A stretch of DNA of 64,000 nucleotides from Gnetum montanum (taxonomy: Eukaryota > Streptophyta > Gnetopsida > Gnetales > Gnetaceae): assembly GCA_015680685.1 (NCBI GenBank), contig MNCI01002059.1:4576-68575 (forward strand), in the 5' to 3' direction. Of the stretch, positions 11,110 through 23,656 are shown piece after piece. The notes below the pieces were generated by a model. It saw nothing but the letters and a program-made list of their open reading frames with translations, was not told the DNA's origin and ran no database searches. Each line of letters starts with the position of its first letter. The first letter of the stretch is position 1. The translations under genes were made by a program, and so were the position numbers.

Positions 11110-12015
11110 ATGCTTGCTATTGCATCTATAGTACCAAGTCACTATCTTTCTAGAAGGTAAATATGATTGTAAATGAATACATCTAGACATCATAACAACC
11201 ATAGCCTACACTCTTCCACTTTTAGAATGAGGTTTGAAATATGAATCTGACTAATGCATCCAATGGGGGTTATCTTAACTCCTTCAAAGTGCTTCATAAT
11301 CAACTGGTTCACACTCTTATGTCAACTTCACTTGTCATACACTCATAAATAAGTCATGCTACATGTACCATTTGTAATAACATGAGCATAACATATTAAT
11401 CTATATCAATGACGACAAGAAACTTGTGCTACATGCACCATCCTAAGGCTAATAATACCCACAATATTCACATCATATATCATGCATAAGTAATTTACAA
11501 CACTTCATGGATCTTGAATAAATAATTCATAGGCATATTCATTATGAATATCACATAAGTAGCACATAAGACTACTCATTATAGCCATACATAGATTCAC
11601 ATCCTTCTCATAATCAATTGAGAACTAGCTCATCATCATTGATGCATTCATATAAGTCAGTCATATATATAATGATCACTCTATAACATGCATCAAACAT
11701 ATTACAAAAAGCATAAAACATAGTGCTACTCACATCCAATCAATCCTGATGCCTAGCTTAAGCCTCATACGTAAGCTTATCTTTTGTTTTAGAAATTTAT
11801 GTGTACTTTGTAGTTTTTATGAACCATAATTCAAGAGTTTTTGTTGCTTCTTTTACATCATCTAGATTATTTTGGGTGAAATCCCAACAAGCCTCATGTA
11901 AGCCAAGTACTATGCTTTAAACTATCACTATCATCCCTTCATGTTTATCTTACAAGAACTATGACCTTTTATCTTATGTTACTTAATGCAAATTCTATGT
12001 AACTTAATCATTATT
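11110..12015. other. Sequence inserted in, or unique to, the left G LTR
   Basis: AT-rich, no coding signal. Either extra LTR sequence deleted from the right copy, or part of an insertion that also contains the LINE. Confidence 0.4.
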
Positions 12016-12077
12016 GTCATCATCATCATCCTAGTCTTGTTTTAACAATATAGGGTTGACTACATAAGTTTTTTTCA

Positions 12078-14912
12078 TCATTTTCCTCTATGAAAAACTA
12101 TATCTTTATTTATTTTTAGTTTCTTCAAATCATATTCAATTTTTTTTTCTAACATGCTCTTTAATCTTTCTTTTAGTGGATTTCCTAGAACAGTGATGTA
12201 GTGACCTTTGTTTATATGCTCATTGTCTAATCTTCTTTGCATACGTCTAAACCATCTAAGTTGTAAATTTTGTATCTTATTTGAAATGGAAACCACATCA
12301 AGCCTTTTTCNTATGTTGCTAATTTTGTATCTTATTTGAAATGGAAATCACATCAAGCCTTTTTCTAACATTTGTATTATGGAGTTTATTTCTTCTAGTA
12401 GCATATAATATTCATTAAAGCATTCACAGTTCTACCATAGTAATTTATTATTCATGTTTCTTTTGTATTGTTCAAAATTCAACATCATATAAGATAGTAT
12501 GTCTGATTGTTATCTTATAAAAGTTTTTCTTAGATCTTATTGAAGTACTTTTATCACATAGAACACCACTAGCCTATCTCTAATTTAATCATTTTCCTCA
12601 ATTCTATTTCTTATATCTTTATCAATTTCATCATTTAAGTGGAGGATTGATCCTAAGTACTAGAACTATGTGCAATGAGGGACCTTTTGGCCTTGAATTA
12701 TTACTTCTATCTCACCACTATTTATACTATTATTAAAATTTCATTTCATATATTTTGTCTTGCTTCTAGTTTTAAAGCCTTTTGATTCTAGATCATGTTC
12801 TACTTCTTCATTTTAGAAGTAGTATTTTCTTGAGTTGTATCCACCAACATAATATCATCTACAAATAGCATACACCAAGGGACTTCATATTTTTTTCTTC
12901 ATTAATTTAATCATAATAATGAAAAATAAGTATGGACTAAATGTAGAGCCTTGATGTAGACATAGTATGATTGGAAAATAAGATAGCATTCCATAAGTTA
13001 TTCTAATTTTAGTGGTAACTCCTTCATAAATGTCTTGAATCACTTTAATATACTTATTAGGGAGGTGTTTTCTCTTTAAGATATGCTAAATAATATCTTT
13101 AGATACTCTATTATATGCATTCTCCAAGTCAATTAAGATCATATGTATATTTTTCCTACATTTTCTGAATTTCTCCATAAATTACTGTATCAAGAAAATA
13201 GTCTCTATAGTAGATCTCCCTAGCATAAATTTAAATATGTTTTCTAATATTATTTAATTAAGTTTAAGATGATACTTTATAAGTCTATCCCAAAGCTTTA
13301 TAGTATGGTTCATTAGCTTTATTCCTCTATAGTTCACACAATTTTATATGTCTTCTTTATTTTTCTAGATAGGAACAACAAAGCTTTTTCTTTAATTATT
13401 AGATATTTTCCATCCTTCAATTTTTTTTTTAAATAAATTTGTTTACCAAGAAACTTCTATATCTTCCAATTCTTTTCAAGCTTCTATAGGAATGTTATTT
13501 CATCCAATAACATTTCCATTTTTCATCTTTAAGAAGGCTATCTTCACCTTAAATAAGGAAAGTTTATTAACCAAATTATAATTTCTTCTTCTTATTGGAT
13601 TCCTTCTCTTGGAAATCTTTCATTTAATACTTCTTGAAAATAATTTTTGTATCTATCCAAAATTTCATTGTCTTTTACAAAAATTCTTTCATCTAGTTCT
13701 TTGATATATTTAGCATGATCAATATTTTTACATTTCATATTTCTAAATTTTACAAATTTATAAATATGTTTTTCTCCTTTCTTTGTTTATAATTTCTCAT
13801 AAAAGATATTCAAGGTCTTATGTTTGACTTTGACTACTGCTACGATTTCCTCCTATTTTCTATTTTGTATGTTAACCTATTTTTTTTAGCTACTACTTTG
13901 TTATCATTCCTAAAAGCATTATTTCTTATTTTGAATAGAATCTTACACTTTATTACTTCACAACCATATCTCCTTTGGGATGTATTTTTTTCCTTTTGTT
14001 CCATCTAAAATGTTCTTTCCAATTTTCTAAATGCAGCTTTTCATTTAACCCCAAATTAAATTTACAAAGTAATCCCAATTTTAGGTGCATTTGTGAAGTA
14101 GTTGTTCCTTGGATAATATGATGTTATTATATTTCCAATTTCATCATTTTATCTATTTAATTTCTTTTATTTTACTACCTTTAAAGCTTTGTATAACTAA
14201 ATTTATGATCATTAGTGAGTGCTAAGTTACACCACACTCTTCAAAATGATCTTGTAATATTTTCACATGGCCAAATCTATTTTTAGGAGTAGGAAATAAT
14301 CAAATTATGTTTTGTCCAAATCACTCTTATATGTAATTAAATGTTTTTTCCTATTCTTAAATTAAGTATTTGTAATTACAAGATCATTAACACTTTCAAA
14401 TAGCAATAATAAATCTCCCATATCATTGTACTATTTAAATTAACATCTTTCATGAATGATGTTATATCTCATTTTCATAGATCCAACATGATCATTAAAA
14501 TACCCTCCAGTAAATATGCTTTCTTGTTAGGGAATTTCTTGAAGCATCTAGTCCATAAAATCATAAGAATCATGCTTGATAAAATTTTCTAGCCAATTTT
14601 TGAAGCATATATGTTGATGATATGGATTCTCTTATTTCTAAGCACAAGTTTAATGCCCATACTTTGATCATAATGGTGATATAGTTGCATTACTTTATCT
14701 TTGATAGATTGATCAATGATTATACCTACTTCTTTTTCGTAATTTTCTTTTCTTGAGTAGAAGAGTTTGTAATCATATCCTAATTCTTTAGTTCTCTTCC
14801 CATTGCATCATGTTTCTTGAAGGTAGGCAATGTTGAATCTTTGTTTATTCATGGCATTGGTAATTTCAAAGGCCTTTTTATTGAAAATGCTAATGTCCCA
14901 AGTTGTCATCTA
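12078..14912 (-). pseudogene. LINE endonuclease / reverse transcriptase (RTE clade), decayed
   Basis: On the minus strand the AP-endonuclease starts near 14912 with TTWDISIFNKKAFEITNAM, then RFNIAYLQET (catalytic Glu kept), VGIIIDQSIKDKVM, INIYASKIG, and near 14490 GGYFNDHVG where the family has GGDFNGHVG. The RT follows: MILIDLENAYNRVSKDII (first catalytic Asp) near 13130, CLHQGSTFSPYLFF near 12950, and WCMLFVDDIMLVDTTQEN near 12850 with both Asp of the xxDD box. The C-terminus near 12245 reads NKIQNLQLRWFRRMQRR, matching the RTE 'DK.RE.RLRWFGHVQRR' tail. Many stops and frameshifts make it inactive. A 53-bp duplication around the N at 12311 further breaks it. Confidence 0.85.
12257..12370. 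other. Direct duplication around an ambiguous base (probable assembly artefact)
   Basis: The phrase 'aattttgtatcttatttgaa' and its continuation to 'catcaagcctttttc' occurs on both sides of a single N at 12311. The same pattern recurs at 57209. Confidence 0.75.
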
Positions 14913-15020
14913 AAATTTCTATCACTAGAATTACTTCTTTATCCATATTCATCCCTAATGTGGGAACCCTTATATACTTTTCATAATGTTTGGGAGATGA
15001 TGTTGTGTATCATTTTTTAA

Positions 15021-15989
15021 GGATGCCTTAGCAAGCCATTGCACATTTTTATGGCAATTGGGCCTTATGAATACTAGACATTGCATATGGAGAATGCCCT
15101 AGCATCTATAAAATTTTAAAAAACATTCATTCATGAAATTTTATAAGGTTTTATAGTTGGTTATGAACCTAATGCTAACCCTTCTCTTTTCATATAGGAT
15201 TGGGACTAATGTTAGCAAATTTTATGCAATTGGATCATGATTAGTAAATTTTTACATTGTTTACTATGACATGGCTATGACCTGGCCGTGGCCTTACCAT
15301 GACTATTTGAATCTATATAAATACAAAAAAACCCTTAAATACATTCAAATCGCAACTTTTTACCTTTATAAAGCCTTAGTGTAATCTAAGTATGACTTGG
15401 ACATGGCTCACTTCTACAAAAATTTAACAAAAATAAGTATCCTAGTAATCAAATTGTGATTACAAAAAATAACTACATCATGTTCAATAATAAACTAGCA
15501 TCCCTAAGAAGTAACAATAAATACTTGTAGTTTTCCTAAAGCCCTCTAAGATCTAGTAAATCATATTCATACAAAATCAATATTGAATCATGGAAATCTT
15601 TGGCAATAGAATATCAAATCTTCATGGAAATATCCACCAAAACTTCAAAACGTGCAATCAAATGTATTTGCTCTAGTAATTGAGTCTCACAAGCATGCGT
15701 ACAAATAAAAAATGGTAAAAATAAGAAATTGATAAACACTACTCATAGAAACCTAAAGGATCATCAAAATCTAAAATCTTGAGAAAAAGCATCAAAATGA
15801 TATAGATGAAATCCAAGATTCACTAGAACTTGAATTGAGACTCTTGAACTATAACCTACTCAAAACCAACTCCCCAATGTCCAGAAAATAATGAAAATCC
15901 ATAAAAATTCCAATGAGAGTGAAAAAAATGAAAGAATCTATTAAAAACTAGAGAAGCATGATAATGCTCAACAAGAAGAAAAAGGAATT
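15021..15989. other. Unassigned sequence between the LINE and the proximal G LTR fragment
   Basis: No coding signal. It may hold the LINE 5' untranslated region and LTR sequence missing from the right G LTR. Confidence 0.4.
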
Positions 15990-16093
15990 ATGTTTACATG
16001 ATTTATATATAATTATATTAACTTTTATTTTAGTTTTGATTTTTAGAAGTTTCCATAAAATTGTTTTGTTCAACTAATGCTGAGAGATCCACA
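15990..16093 (-). mobile_element. Left (3') LTR of gypsy G, proximal fragment
   Basis: On the minus strand it begins TGTGGATCTCTCAGCATTAG at 16093, matching TGTGGGATCCTCAGTATTAG at 29320. Homology continues through 'ttttattttagttttgattttta'. Confidence 0.65.
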
Positions 16094-16150
16094 CTCATAT
16101 TCACATATAGAGCATCCAAATAAAATCTTAATTAAACCTATAAAGTTAAT

Positions 16151-16722
16151 TGTCACATCCCTATTCCCAAATGATGTTGTTGCCTAATGAATGGTGTCTC
16201 TTCATAACAAGTGTTATTGTCATCTTAACAAGACCTAAAAGGGTAGTTGTAATTTAGATTCGAAAGGGCATGTTGTAATAACAGATGTGTCTCTTGAGGT
16301 AACCTTTGGGGGTTTGACCGAAGGAATTTATACCTAGGGTTAGAGGTCATGTTAGGCATGGAGTGGCGGAGCCAATACATGCAAGTCATGGAAGCCAGGT
16401 GAAGCAAGATAGGAAGTGGACTGGCGATCCCTTCTGGTCAGGTTATAGGCCTAACTATGGTGGCAGTGCTGGATTGCCTCTAAGGGATAGGAGCCAAAGG
16501 AAGAAAACCCCAGGGAACACTCTCTGAGCATGATTTGAATACACTATTCCATATCAATAAAGCATTTTTTCTTTCTATTTATGCATTTTTTCTATGATTT
16601 CCTTTATACATAATGTCAAATATCACATATATTTTGCATTTGGCATATTTTCTTCGTACATATAATGTCTAATATATTGTAGATTTGACATTTGCCATGA
16701 CATTTGGGGATGGGATGTTACA
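16151..16722. mobile_element. 572-bp insertion with long inverted ends (solo LTR-like)
   Basis: The left end TGTCACATCCCTATTCCCAA and the right end, read in reverse as TGTAACATCCCATCCCCAAA, form an imperfect inverted repeat of about 25 bp. The homologous copy at 29321-29590 lacks this segment, so it is a clean insertion. It is GC-richer than its surroundings and contains 'caataaagc' near 16556, a polyadenylation-like signal, which favours a solo LTR over a DNA transposon. No clear target duplication is visible. Confidence 0.55.
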
Positions 16723-17389
16723 ATGCCATAAACACAACACAACCTTAATATTAATTCATTGTAACATGATTTTCCAAAAAATGATAACTTTCTAATGTAC
16801 ATAATATCATAACACAATCTACAAAAAACCACTAGTATCATAGTCATATATGCATAACATGGTATCACATGAATTGAGATCATAGGTATTGATGCTCATT
16901 CTTCCCCCACTATTCTAGTACCCTACTAGTTACAAATATCACACTATACATTTAGTAAGATCAATGTGCATAATCATGGTAAGTCAGAATCATAATCTCA
17001 ATATTATAGGGTCTTAAAAAATATCATTAAATAATCATAACTAGCTATACACCCCTCATAAACCCAAACATATCTAAGCACATGCATAAGAAACATAACA
17101 TAATATCATGGAGCCCTATGATAAGGAGTTACACTCTTTACACTCAAGAATATTGCTCTTAGAAGATCTCTAGATACTCAACTTGCATATCTAACTCTAC
17201 CTTTCATGTTATCTTATGAGAATCACATCTATTCCACAACATCTTCATCATATTTACTTTCTTGCTATGAAGTTGTTAAACTATCCTATTAATTATCTAA
17301 ACTAATCCCTCTACATAAGTAATATTGGACTATAGTTATAGCACTACCCAATCTATGACATGTGTCTTATCTAATACATATCTCCTTAA
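16723..17389 (-). other. 3' untranslated part of gypsy G
   Basis: Non-coding on both strands. Its part up to about 16940, together with 16094-16150, matches 29321-29590. Confidence 0.45.
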
Positions 17390-18320
17390 CATAGACACAT
17401 GGAAAACACCATGTATCCCTACTAGTTATGGTGGCAATGCCAATCTATAAGCCATCCTGCCAAATATCTCCAATATCATAATTTTTCCTGCCAAAGTTGC
17501 ATATTTTTCCTTTCATCCAAATTGCTTTAGGTCCTTCAAGGATGACACACATTAAATGACATCAAATGCCTACTTGTCCTATGATACTCTTAGCTAATCT
17601 TATATAATTTAAACCTACTTTGTATTCTGCAACATCAAATTTGTTTTTTCATAAGGTCTATCATCAATAGTATTCCAACACAACAAAGTTATGCATAGTT
17701 AGCCCTATAACACCTCATATAGAGATACACACATAGTGTTCTTATAAGTATTATTATAAGTAAACTTTACAAGGGGAAACATCTAATCTCAACTATCTTT
17801 TTATTGGAGGATAGATGCATATAACATATTTTTTGAGTTTTGATTTACTCACATTGTCTACTTATTGGTCTTACATTAAATGCTAAACTTAGGTTTAGTT
17901 ATGTGTCCATAACCCTCTAAAATTATTTCTAAAAATGGGATATAAATATTACATTTCAATTACTAATAATCTTCCATGGAACACCATGTAACCAAACAAT
18001 CTCTATGATGTATAATGTATAACTAGGTTATCTTCCCTATGTTCACTATAGCTCTAGTAGAAAGGAAGTAAATAGACTTTGTAAACAACTCTACAATCAC
18101 ATATATAACATCATGCCCTCTTTGAGTGTGATGTAACTCAATAATAAAATTCATCCTAATAGTCTCTCATTTCCACAATAGAATATCAAGGGAGTGTAAT
18201 GATCCACTAGCTCTTTGATGCTATATGTTCATTTGCTGGCATACTAGGAAGTCAATAAAATAGTTACCAACATCTCACTTAATACCAAGCCACAAATAGC
18301 TATGTTAGAAGCTCTAGTAC
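17390..18320 (-). pseudogene. Integrase of gypsy G (chromovirus-like), decayed
   Basis: Read on the minus strand from 18300: YLWLGIK.DV, a CQQMN finger end, LHSLDILLWK.E, MNFIIELHHTQRGHDVIYVIVELFTKSIYFL and HHRDCLVTWCSMEDY, following the chromovirus pattern 'W.GMK.DV...C..CQ..K...WKWE.I.MDF..GLP.T..G.DAI.V.VDRLTKSAHFLP'. The first catalytic Asp (MDF) reads MNF. A C-terminal piece near 17500-17390 reads KGKICNFGRKN and TWCFPCVYVK, like the 'KL.PR..GPF...H.VFHVS' barrel. A chromodomain was not seen. Confidence 0.75.
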
Positions 18321-18639
18321 ATCTTGTTACTACTATCATGCATTTGATATTTACTCATGTGTGTCTCATCTAATAGTCAAAAACATAACATAAATGAAAT
18401 ACATATTCATTCATCTCTTCAAAGCACACCTTGATTGTCAATGGTAATGGCTCCATCTAGAGTAACCTATTTCGCCAACTCTATACTCCAAGAATCATAA
18501 TACCAAAAATTCCATAAATTATCATAAAAATTTAACTAAATGATCAAAGTACTTAGTTTATTAATGACTTTAAATAGTGCATTCATTGCTTGGTTAGTCC
18601 TACTAGGCCTTTATTAGATGGTGAAATTGAAATTTGCAA

Positions 18640-19740
18640 TGAGCTCTATGTATCTTCTTTTCCATAGGCTCAACTATAGTCACATGCTTTTCTTTGAGAT
18701 AATATCATAAAAGTTTTAGAGAAAAGAATAAAGCTTCCAACTTTAGATCATGAATAGGATAGTAGATCTTATGTACCCTCAACTAATAATAAGAATAGAT
18801 TAAAACTTGTTCATCCTACATTTGGATACATCTAAATTCATCAATAGAACCATTTGTGCATACATCATATGGATGTCAAGATGTAGGAGATATTAATATT
18901 GAAGTATAAAGCAACCTATGCTTTAGCTCATCAAATGTTATTTGGCAAGATGAGCTCTAAGAAGAACTCATCTCCTTCCTTAGCAACAAAATTAAAGAAG
19001 AATTTATGTGAGAGAAATGCTTCGTAAACTTTTGATAATACCTAGCTATCCCAAAAAACTATGAACCACTACTACTATTTGAGAAAATGACCAATCATGG
19101 AGTACTAGTCTTTGCTAAATCTATTGCACAATGAGTCCCTAATGTCATACAATCTAAAAACTAGATCTCAAACTACCAAGAAAAAAACATTTGGATATGT
19201 AAGCATACAACTAATACTTTTGCAAGATCTATAATACCATCCATAAGTGCTCTACATGTTTCTCCTTAGTTAGGGAATATGCCAATATATTATTTATGAA
19301 TATAATTATAAATTGATCTAGAAATAATCATAATACATTTTCATCAAATTCATGAATATTATTAGTGCATTCATTAGCCCAAACAAAAACACCAAGAACT
19401 CATAGTGATTATGTCAAGTTCTAAATGTTTTCTTTGATACATTTCTCTCTAAAGCTTACCTAACGATAGCCAGACATCAATCTTCAAGAACATATAAACT
19501 TCTTAAACTTAATCAAACAAAGTTATTAATACATGATAGAGGATATTTATTCTTCATAGTTACCTTTTTATGCTTCTTATAATCAATGCATAATGAGAAT
19601 CTTCCATAATTATTTTTCATGAACCATAGTAGAGCACTCCAAGAAGAAACATTAGGATGAATTAGACCCCTATATATTAACTTATGTAATTGGATCTTTA
19701 GCTTTACTAACTTCACTAGAGACATCTTGTGAGAAGCATT
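18640..19740 (-). pseudogene. Reverse transcriptase / RNase H of gypsy G, decayed
   Basis: At 19725-19513 (minus) it reads ELKIQL-like: LKIQLHKLIYRGLIHPNVSSWS, then FCIDYKK..KVTMKNKYPLSCINN, the Ty3/gypsy RT start. Near 19310-19280 the active-site block reads DQFIIIFINNILAYS, where FIDDIL is expected, so both catalytic Asp have become Asn. The connection region near 18990 reads FFFNFVAKEGDEFFLELI. RNase H is only faintly visible downstream to about 18640. Confidence 0.75.
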
Positions 19741-19989
19741 TGAGATAGAATCTATACGTGACTATAATCCTATTTCAAACTATATCTATTGTCTAGGGAA
19801 AAAATAGGAAATTTGATATCAAATACATCTTGGAATTCTTGCACTATATAAATCTAACCTAGCTTCATTATCTCTAAACAATATACTAATTTCATGTAGA
19901 AACTATGCCCATTTTGAAGCATCTTCCAAAATACTCAAGAAGATACAAAATTTAAATAGGCTAATCTAGAATGAGTTTGAATCTCTACT

Positions 19990-20170
19990 TGCTTATCCTT
20001 TAGTGTTTGTAGCCTCAAAAGAATTTTCTGGTAGTCTATATTAGCACTAAACTATGATAACTAATCCATATCCAAGATAACATCATACTCATCAAGATCC
20101 ATCACATATAAATCAGTATCTTACTATCTCTTTTGCAAAATCATAGATACATCTCTACAAACTTGATCTA
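19990..20170 (-). pseudogene. Protease remnant of gypsy G
   Basis: The minus strand gives DLDEYDVILDMDWLS-like sequence (VMDLDEYDVILDMD near 20085), the 'YDVILGMDWL' block that ends plant chromovirus retropepsins. The DSGA active-site motif was not found. Confidence 0.6.
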
Positions 20171-20479
20171 CTCTAGCCTCATGATCCTAAGTACAACGTG
20201 GAAGAGGTAGCTAGGCTATAATGTTAGGATCTAAAAATAAATGACTATCTCTAGAATAAAATAAAACTAACATAGGAAGGTCTAACACTATAATTTTTTT
20301 CTTCATAATAGTGTTGGACTACACATTCAATAGTTGATCTATCAAAACATACACCTAAGCTTGTGCTCTATATCTTGATCCACTTACTTAACTAGTGGAA
20401 GCTTCACATCCACTCATTGATGGATATATCTATTCATAACCTATAAATTCTTTGTCTCATATTGTCTACCTTGAGCACT

Positions 20480-21440
20480 CCCTAGCCTGATCTCTTGACT
20501 ATCTATAAGAGTAATATTTTGGATAGTTTCATTGATCATGCCTTGACAGTCCACATTTGTAACATACAAAAGGATCATCATATTTAATGAGAGGAATAAC
20601 ATCACTAGTTATGGGTTATGGCCTATCACCATCATGTCCACCACCATCCTATCCTTATCATGCTTGATTGAAGTAACTAACTCTCACTGTAGGTTATGAT
20701 CCTCTCTTCTACTCTTACTTTCATCCATTTCAAGCTACATTCTCAATCAAACTCCTTTTTGAACCCATGGTTACTACATGAGTATCATATAGAAAGTAAG
20801 AAGGACAAGTAGGTTATAATGTAATTATTTTGATAAAGTTCTCTCTACATGAGCATCATCATAGGAAGTTCATGCTTGGACAAAGATCTTTGATGAATCT
20901 ATTCATCCTATCCTGAGCATCCATTAGCCAGTCACATAGTCACTAAGCTTCATAAATTTAACATCATACTTTACCATATAGCTTGTAGAACTTATTCTTC
21001 TTAGCCTAGGCATAATGAATAGAAACATATTAGACACTAAACGAGGTTGAGAAATCATATCAAGGAAAATCTTGCGTAGTCCATCCCTTGGCCTACTCCT
21101 TAATCTTCCACTAATTTGTAGTAGTTGTTGTTAGCTATTAAGCTACTAATTTAATCTATTGTGTTGAGGTACATTTCATTAGGTCAAATGAATTTCTTAG
21201 TTCCTCTAGATACTCTATTAACATAGTAGAATTTTTTATGCTAGGAAATGTAGGAGGTTCCTACTTGGGAAACTAGTTCACCATCTCTTTACTAATAGGC
21301 TACCTAGCTAGTTCTTTGTCATTAGCACTAGTAACATTACTACCTCTATCACTATTAACCTCTTTAACTATCTAACCATCTACACGACTACCAAGAATGT
21401 GAAGTAGCATTTTTTCCTACTATATACTGTTAAAGTAACT
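20480..21440 (-). pseudogene. gag of gypsy G, decayed, with zinc knuckle
   Basis: Minus-strand frame pieces NWFPKWEPPTFPSIKN and LIEYLEELRNSFDLM near 21290-21160 fit the 'PP.F.G......W....E..F' capsid start. Near 20570-20530 FVCYKCGLSRHDQ.NYP is a CX2CX4HX4C knuckle with the last Cys changed to Tyr. Several stops interrupt it. Element F separates this gag from its LTR and primer site. Confidence 0.65.
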
Positions 21441-21595
21441 AAATGATCTATCTAACAATATTGATTTTTATTTTGCTAGATCCTACATCCACTACCTAGG
21501 CTTCAGTAATTGCTAATGCTTGAGCCTATGACCTTCATGATACATGATCCTTATTAATATCAAAACTCCTACCTACACCTAATCCTCAACATCTT

Positions 21596-22478
21596 TGAGG
21601 ATCGTTGAACTTAGAAGGGGTGGGGAAGGGGATGAATAAGTTCCCCAAATTAAAAATTCATTGAGACAAAGCACACACACCAAACTTAACATGGTTCCCC
21701 AACTTGGGTGGTCCACATTTGGAGGGCAATTTGCAAGCACATCGTTGGAATTTGTTGCTCTTAAATATGACTTCAAGGATACCACACCTTATACAAGCTC
21801 TAAGCTCCACTCTAGAGTGATTCAAAACTATGAATCCATTCAACCCTGCAAGGTCTTGACAAGCTTAGTATGTGGTTTCTAGGATCCCATAAACTTTGCA
21901 ATCTTGAGCTTTGCTCTAGAGTGTTGTGGTGTTACACCAATACTCAATTCCGTAGGATCTTGACAAGCTTAAGCAAGATGCCTTCTCGCAAGAAGCACAT
22001 NCGACTATATAATGACCATTGGAGATGTCTTCTTTGAGACTCAAACATCTTTCTGCATTAGACCTTGATTCTAGAAAGACACCTTTTTCAAGACTGAGAT
22101 GTCTTTCTGCATCAAAACTTCGTTATGGAAAGACATCTTCTTCTCATGAAAGACATCTTTCTCTCTAGAATGAGGTTTGCTATTTTTTAGAGATGTCTTC
22201 TCCTAAGCTACCTTTAATTTTGCCAAGATGTTTTTTGTCTCTTGGAGATGTCTTCACTTCATAGAAGATGTTTACTATTTCTACAAGATGTCTTTACTAA
22301 AAAGAATTCTTCAATGCTAAGGCTTCCTTTTGAACTTTAGGATGAGCTTTTAAGTCCAAGATCTTTGAATTCCTAATGGCTTCTTGTCTTAATTCAAGTT
22401 CTTGCCCTACAAACACAACAACCATAAAAACATCCTTGTACTTCATTTTTCTTAATGTTTTGATGTACTAAAAGGTCA
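21596..22478 (-). mobile_element. 3' LTR of element F
   Basis: Plus-strand ends are TGAGGATCGTTGAAC and AAAAGGTCA, as in the right LTR. It has a run of AGATGTCT/AGACATCT words at 22026-22290. About 250 bp present in the right LTR (27339-27590) are replaced by about ten bases containing the N at 22001. Confidence 0.8.
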
Positions 22479-22481
22479 AAA

Positions 22482-22497
22482 ATATCTCCCTTTTTGG
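22482..22497 (-). promoter_or_regulatory. Polypurine tract of element F
   Basis: The minus strand reads CACCAAAAAGGGAGATAT just before the LTR start TGACCTTTTAG, as in SIRE-type elements ('AAAAAGGGGGAGATTG'). Confidence 0.75.
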
Positions 22498-23650
22498 TGA
22501 TGTCCAAAACTGAAGAAAATGGGTGAGATAAAAACCAATAAATATATTAAGACATATAAATTCCTATGATAGCTAGGGACTAGGATAAAGCATTGATGTT
22601 CAAGGTAGTTAGTATGTGGAAAATAATGAAATGATGTAAAAGTAAAAATTAAAAGTACACCACATAGAGGTAACAAAGGAAAACACCATCTATCTATAAC
22701 TCATCCACAAACTATCATATAGCCAACTATTCACATAAACCTACATATTTCAATGATCAAAAGTACACCACATAGTTGTAACAAAGGAGAACACCATTTG
22801 TCTATAACTCATCCACAAACTATCATATAACCAATTATATACATAAATTTGCAACTATCAAAACAACCATCTATCAATCATCACACCAATCACATATGTG
22901 CAAAGTTCCAAAAATCACATATGTAAAAAAGCATCACATCAACCACATATGTGAAAAGTTCCAAAAATCACATATGTGAAAAACAAAAACTTCTTCTCAT
23001 TTTTGGATATAAACAAAAATGAGAGAGAAAAACAATCACCTGAGGTCTCTAATCACTGACATTGATCACATCCTTAGATTCTAATCCCTTTGCTACTCTA
23101 GATGGATGATAAGTCTCCTTCTCATCATCATCATTGTAGGTGTTGTGTTAGCTTGATCATTGCTCAACCTCATCAGAGGACTCAACTGCTAGATGGGAGC
23201 TTAATGGGGATGAAGCTTCATTTAAAATCAAGATGAAGTTTGAGGATTTGGCTAAATTGAAGGCTACTAAGTTAGTACCCATTGGGATGTAGTTCTAAAG
23301 ATACTCTCCATAGCCTGCTACTCAAATGAGTTGGAATCATCAATTTATGGAGGAACTATATGGATATGCAATGTAGGACCATGATGCTCAGGTTGCTATA
23401 TAGGAAAATGATGCTCTTCTTGGACATGAGTTAGTGGTGCCTCAAGCTCTAAATTGGACTTCATCCTTGAGTCATAAGCATGTGAATGATAGACTACTAT
23501 AGAATGCCTCAGTGGAATAGGAACATCCTCCTTACTATTAGAAATAGGAGGAGTAGTAACCTCTTCAAACACCTACCCATTTAAAGGAGAAGGAATGCCA
23601 ACTACACCCAAACTCTTATGCAAGTAAGAGTGGTTTCTCTCAAGCATCCC
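22498..23650 (-). repeat. 3' spacer of element F with local duplications
   Basis: A 108-bp direct duplication starts at about 22651 and 22759 ('aaagtacaccacatag...'). Four CACATATGT(G) palindromes lie at 22891, 22916, 22944 and 22969. The stretch 23040-23650 has only broken frames and may be a lost C-terminal part of the accessory ORF. Confidence 0.6.
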
Positions 23651-23656
23651 AATGGC

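Larger units (their letters stand above)
12016..15020 (-). mobile_element. RTE-type LINE, 5' truncated, minus strand
   Basis: Endonuclease and reverse transcriptase remnants run from about 14912 down to 12078 in one orientation. Read on the minus strand, the 3' end has 'tatgtagtcaaccc' followed by a short (GAT)n tail at 12016-12030, as in plant RTE elements, which end in a 'tagtcgacccc' segment and a trinucleotide tail rather than poly(A). It sits within sequence homologous to the G LTR. The 5' edge is uncertain and may reach beyond 15020. Confidence 0.75.
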
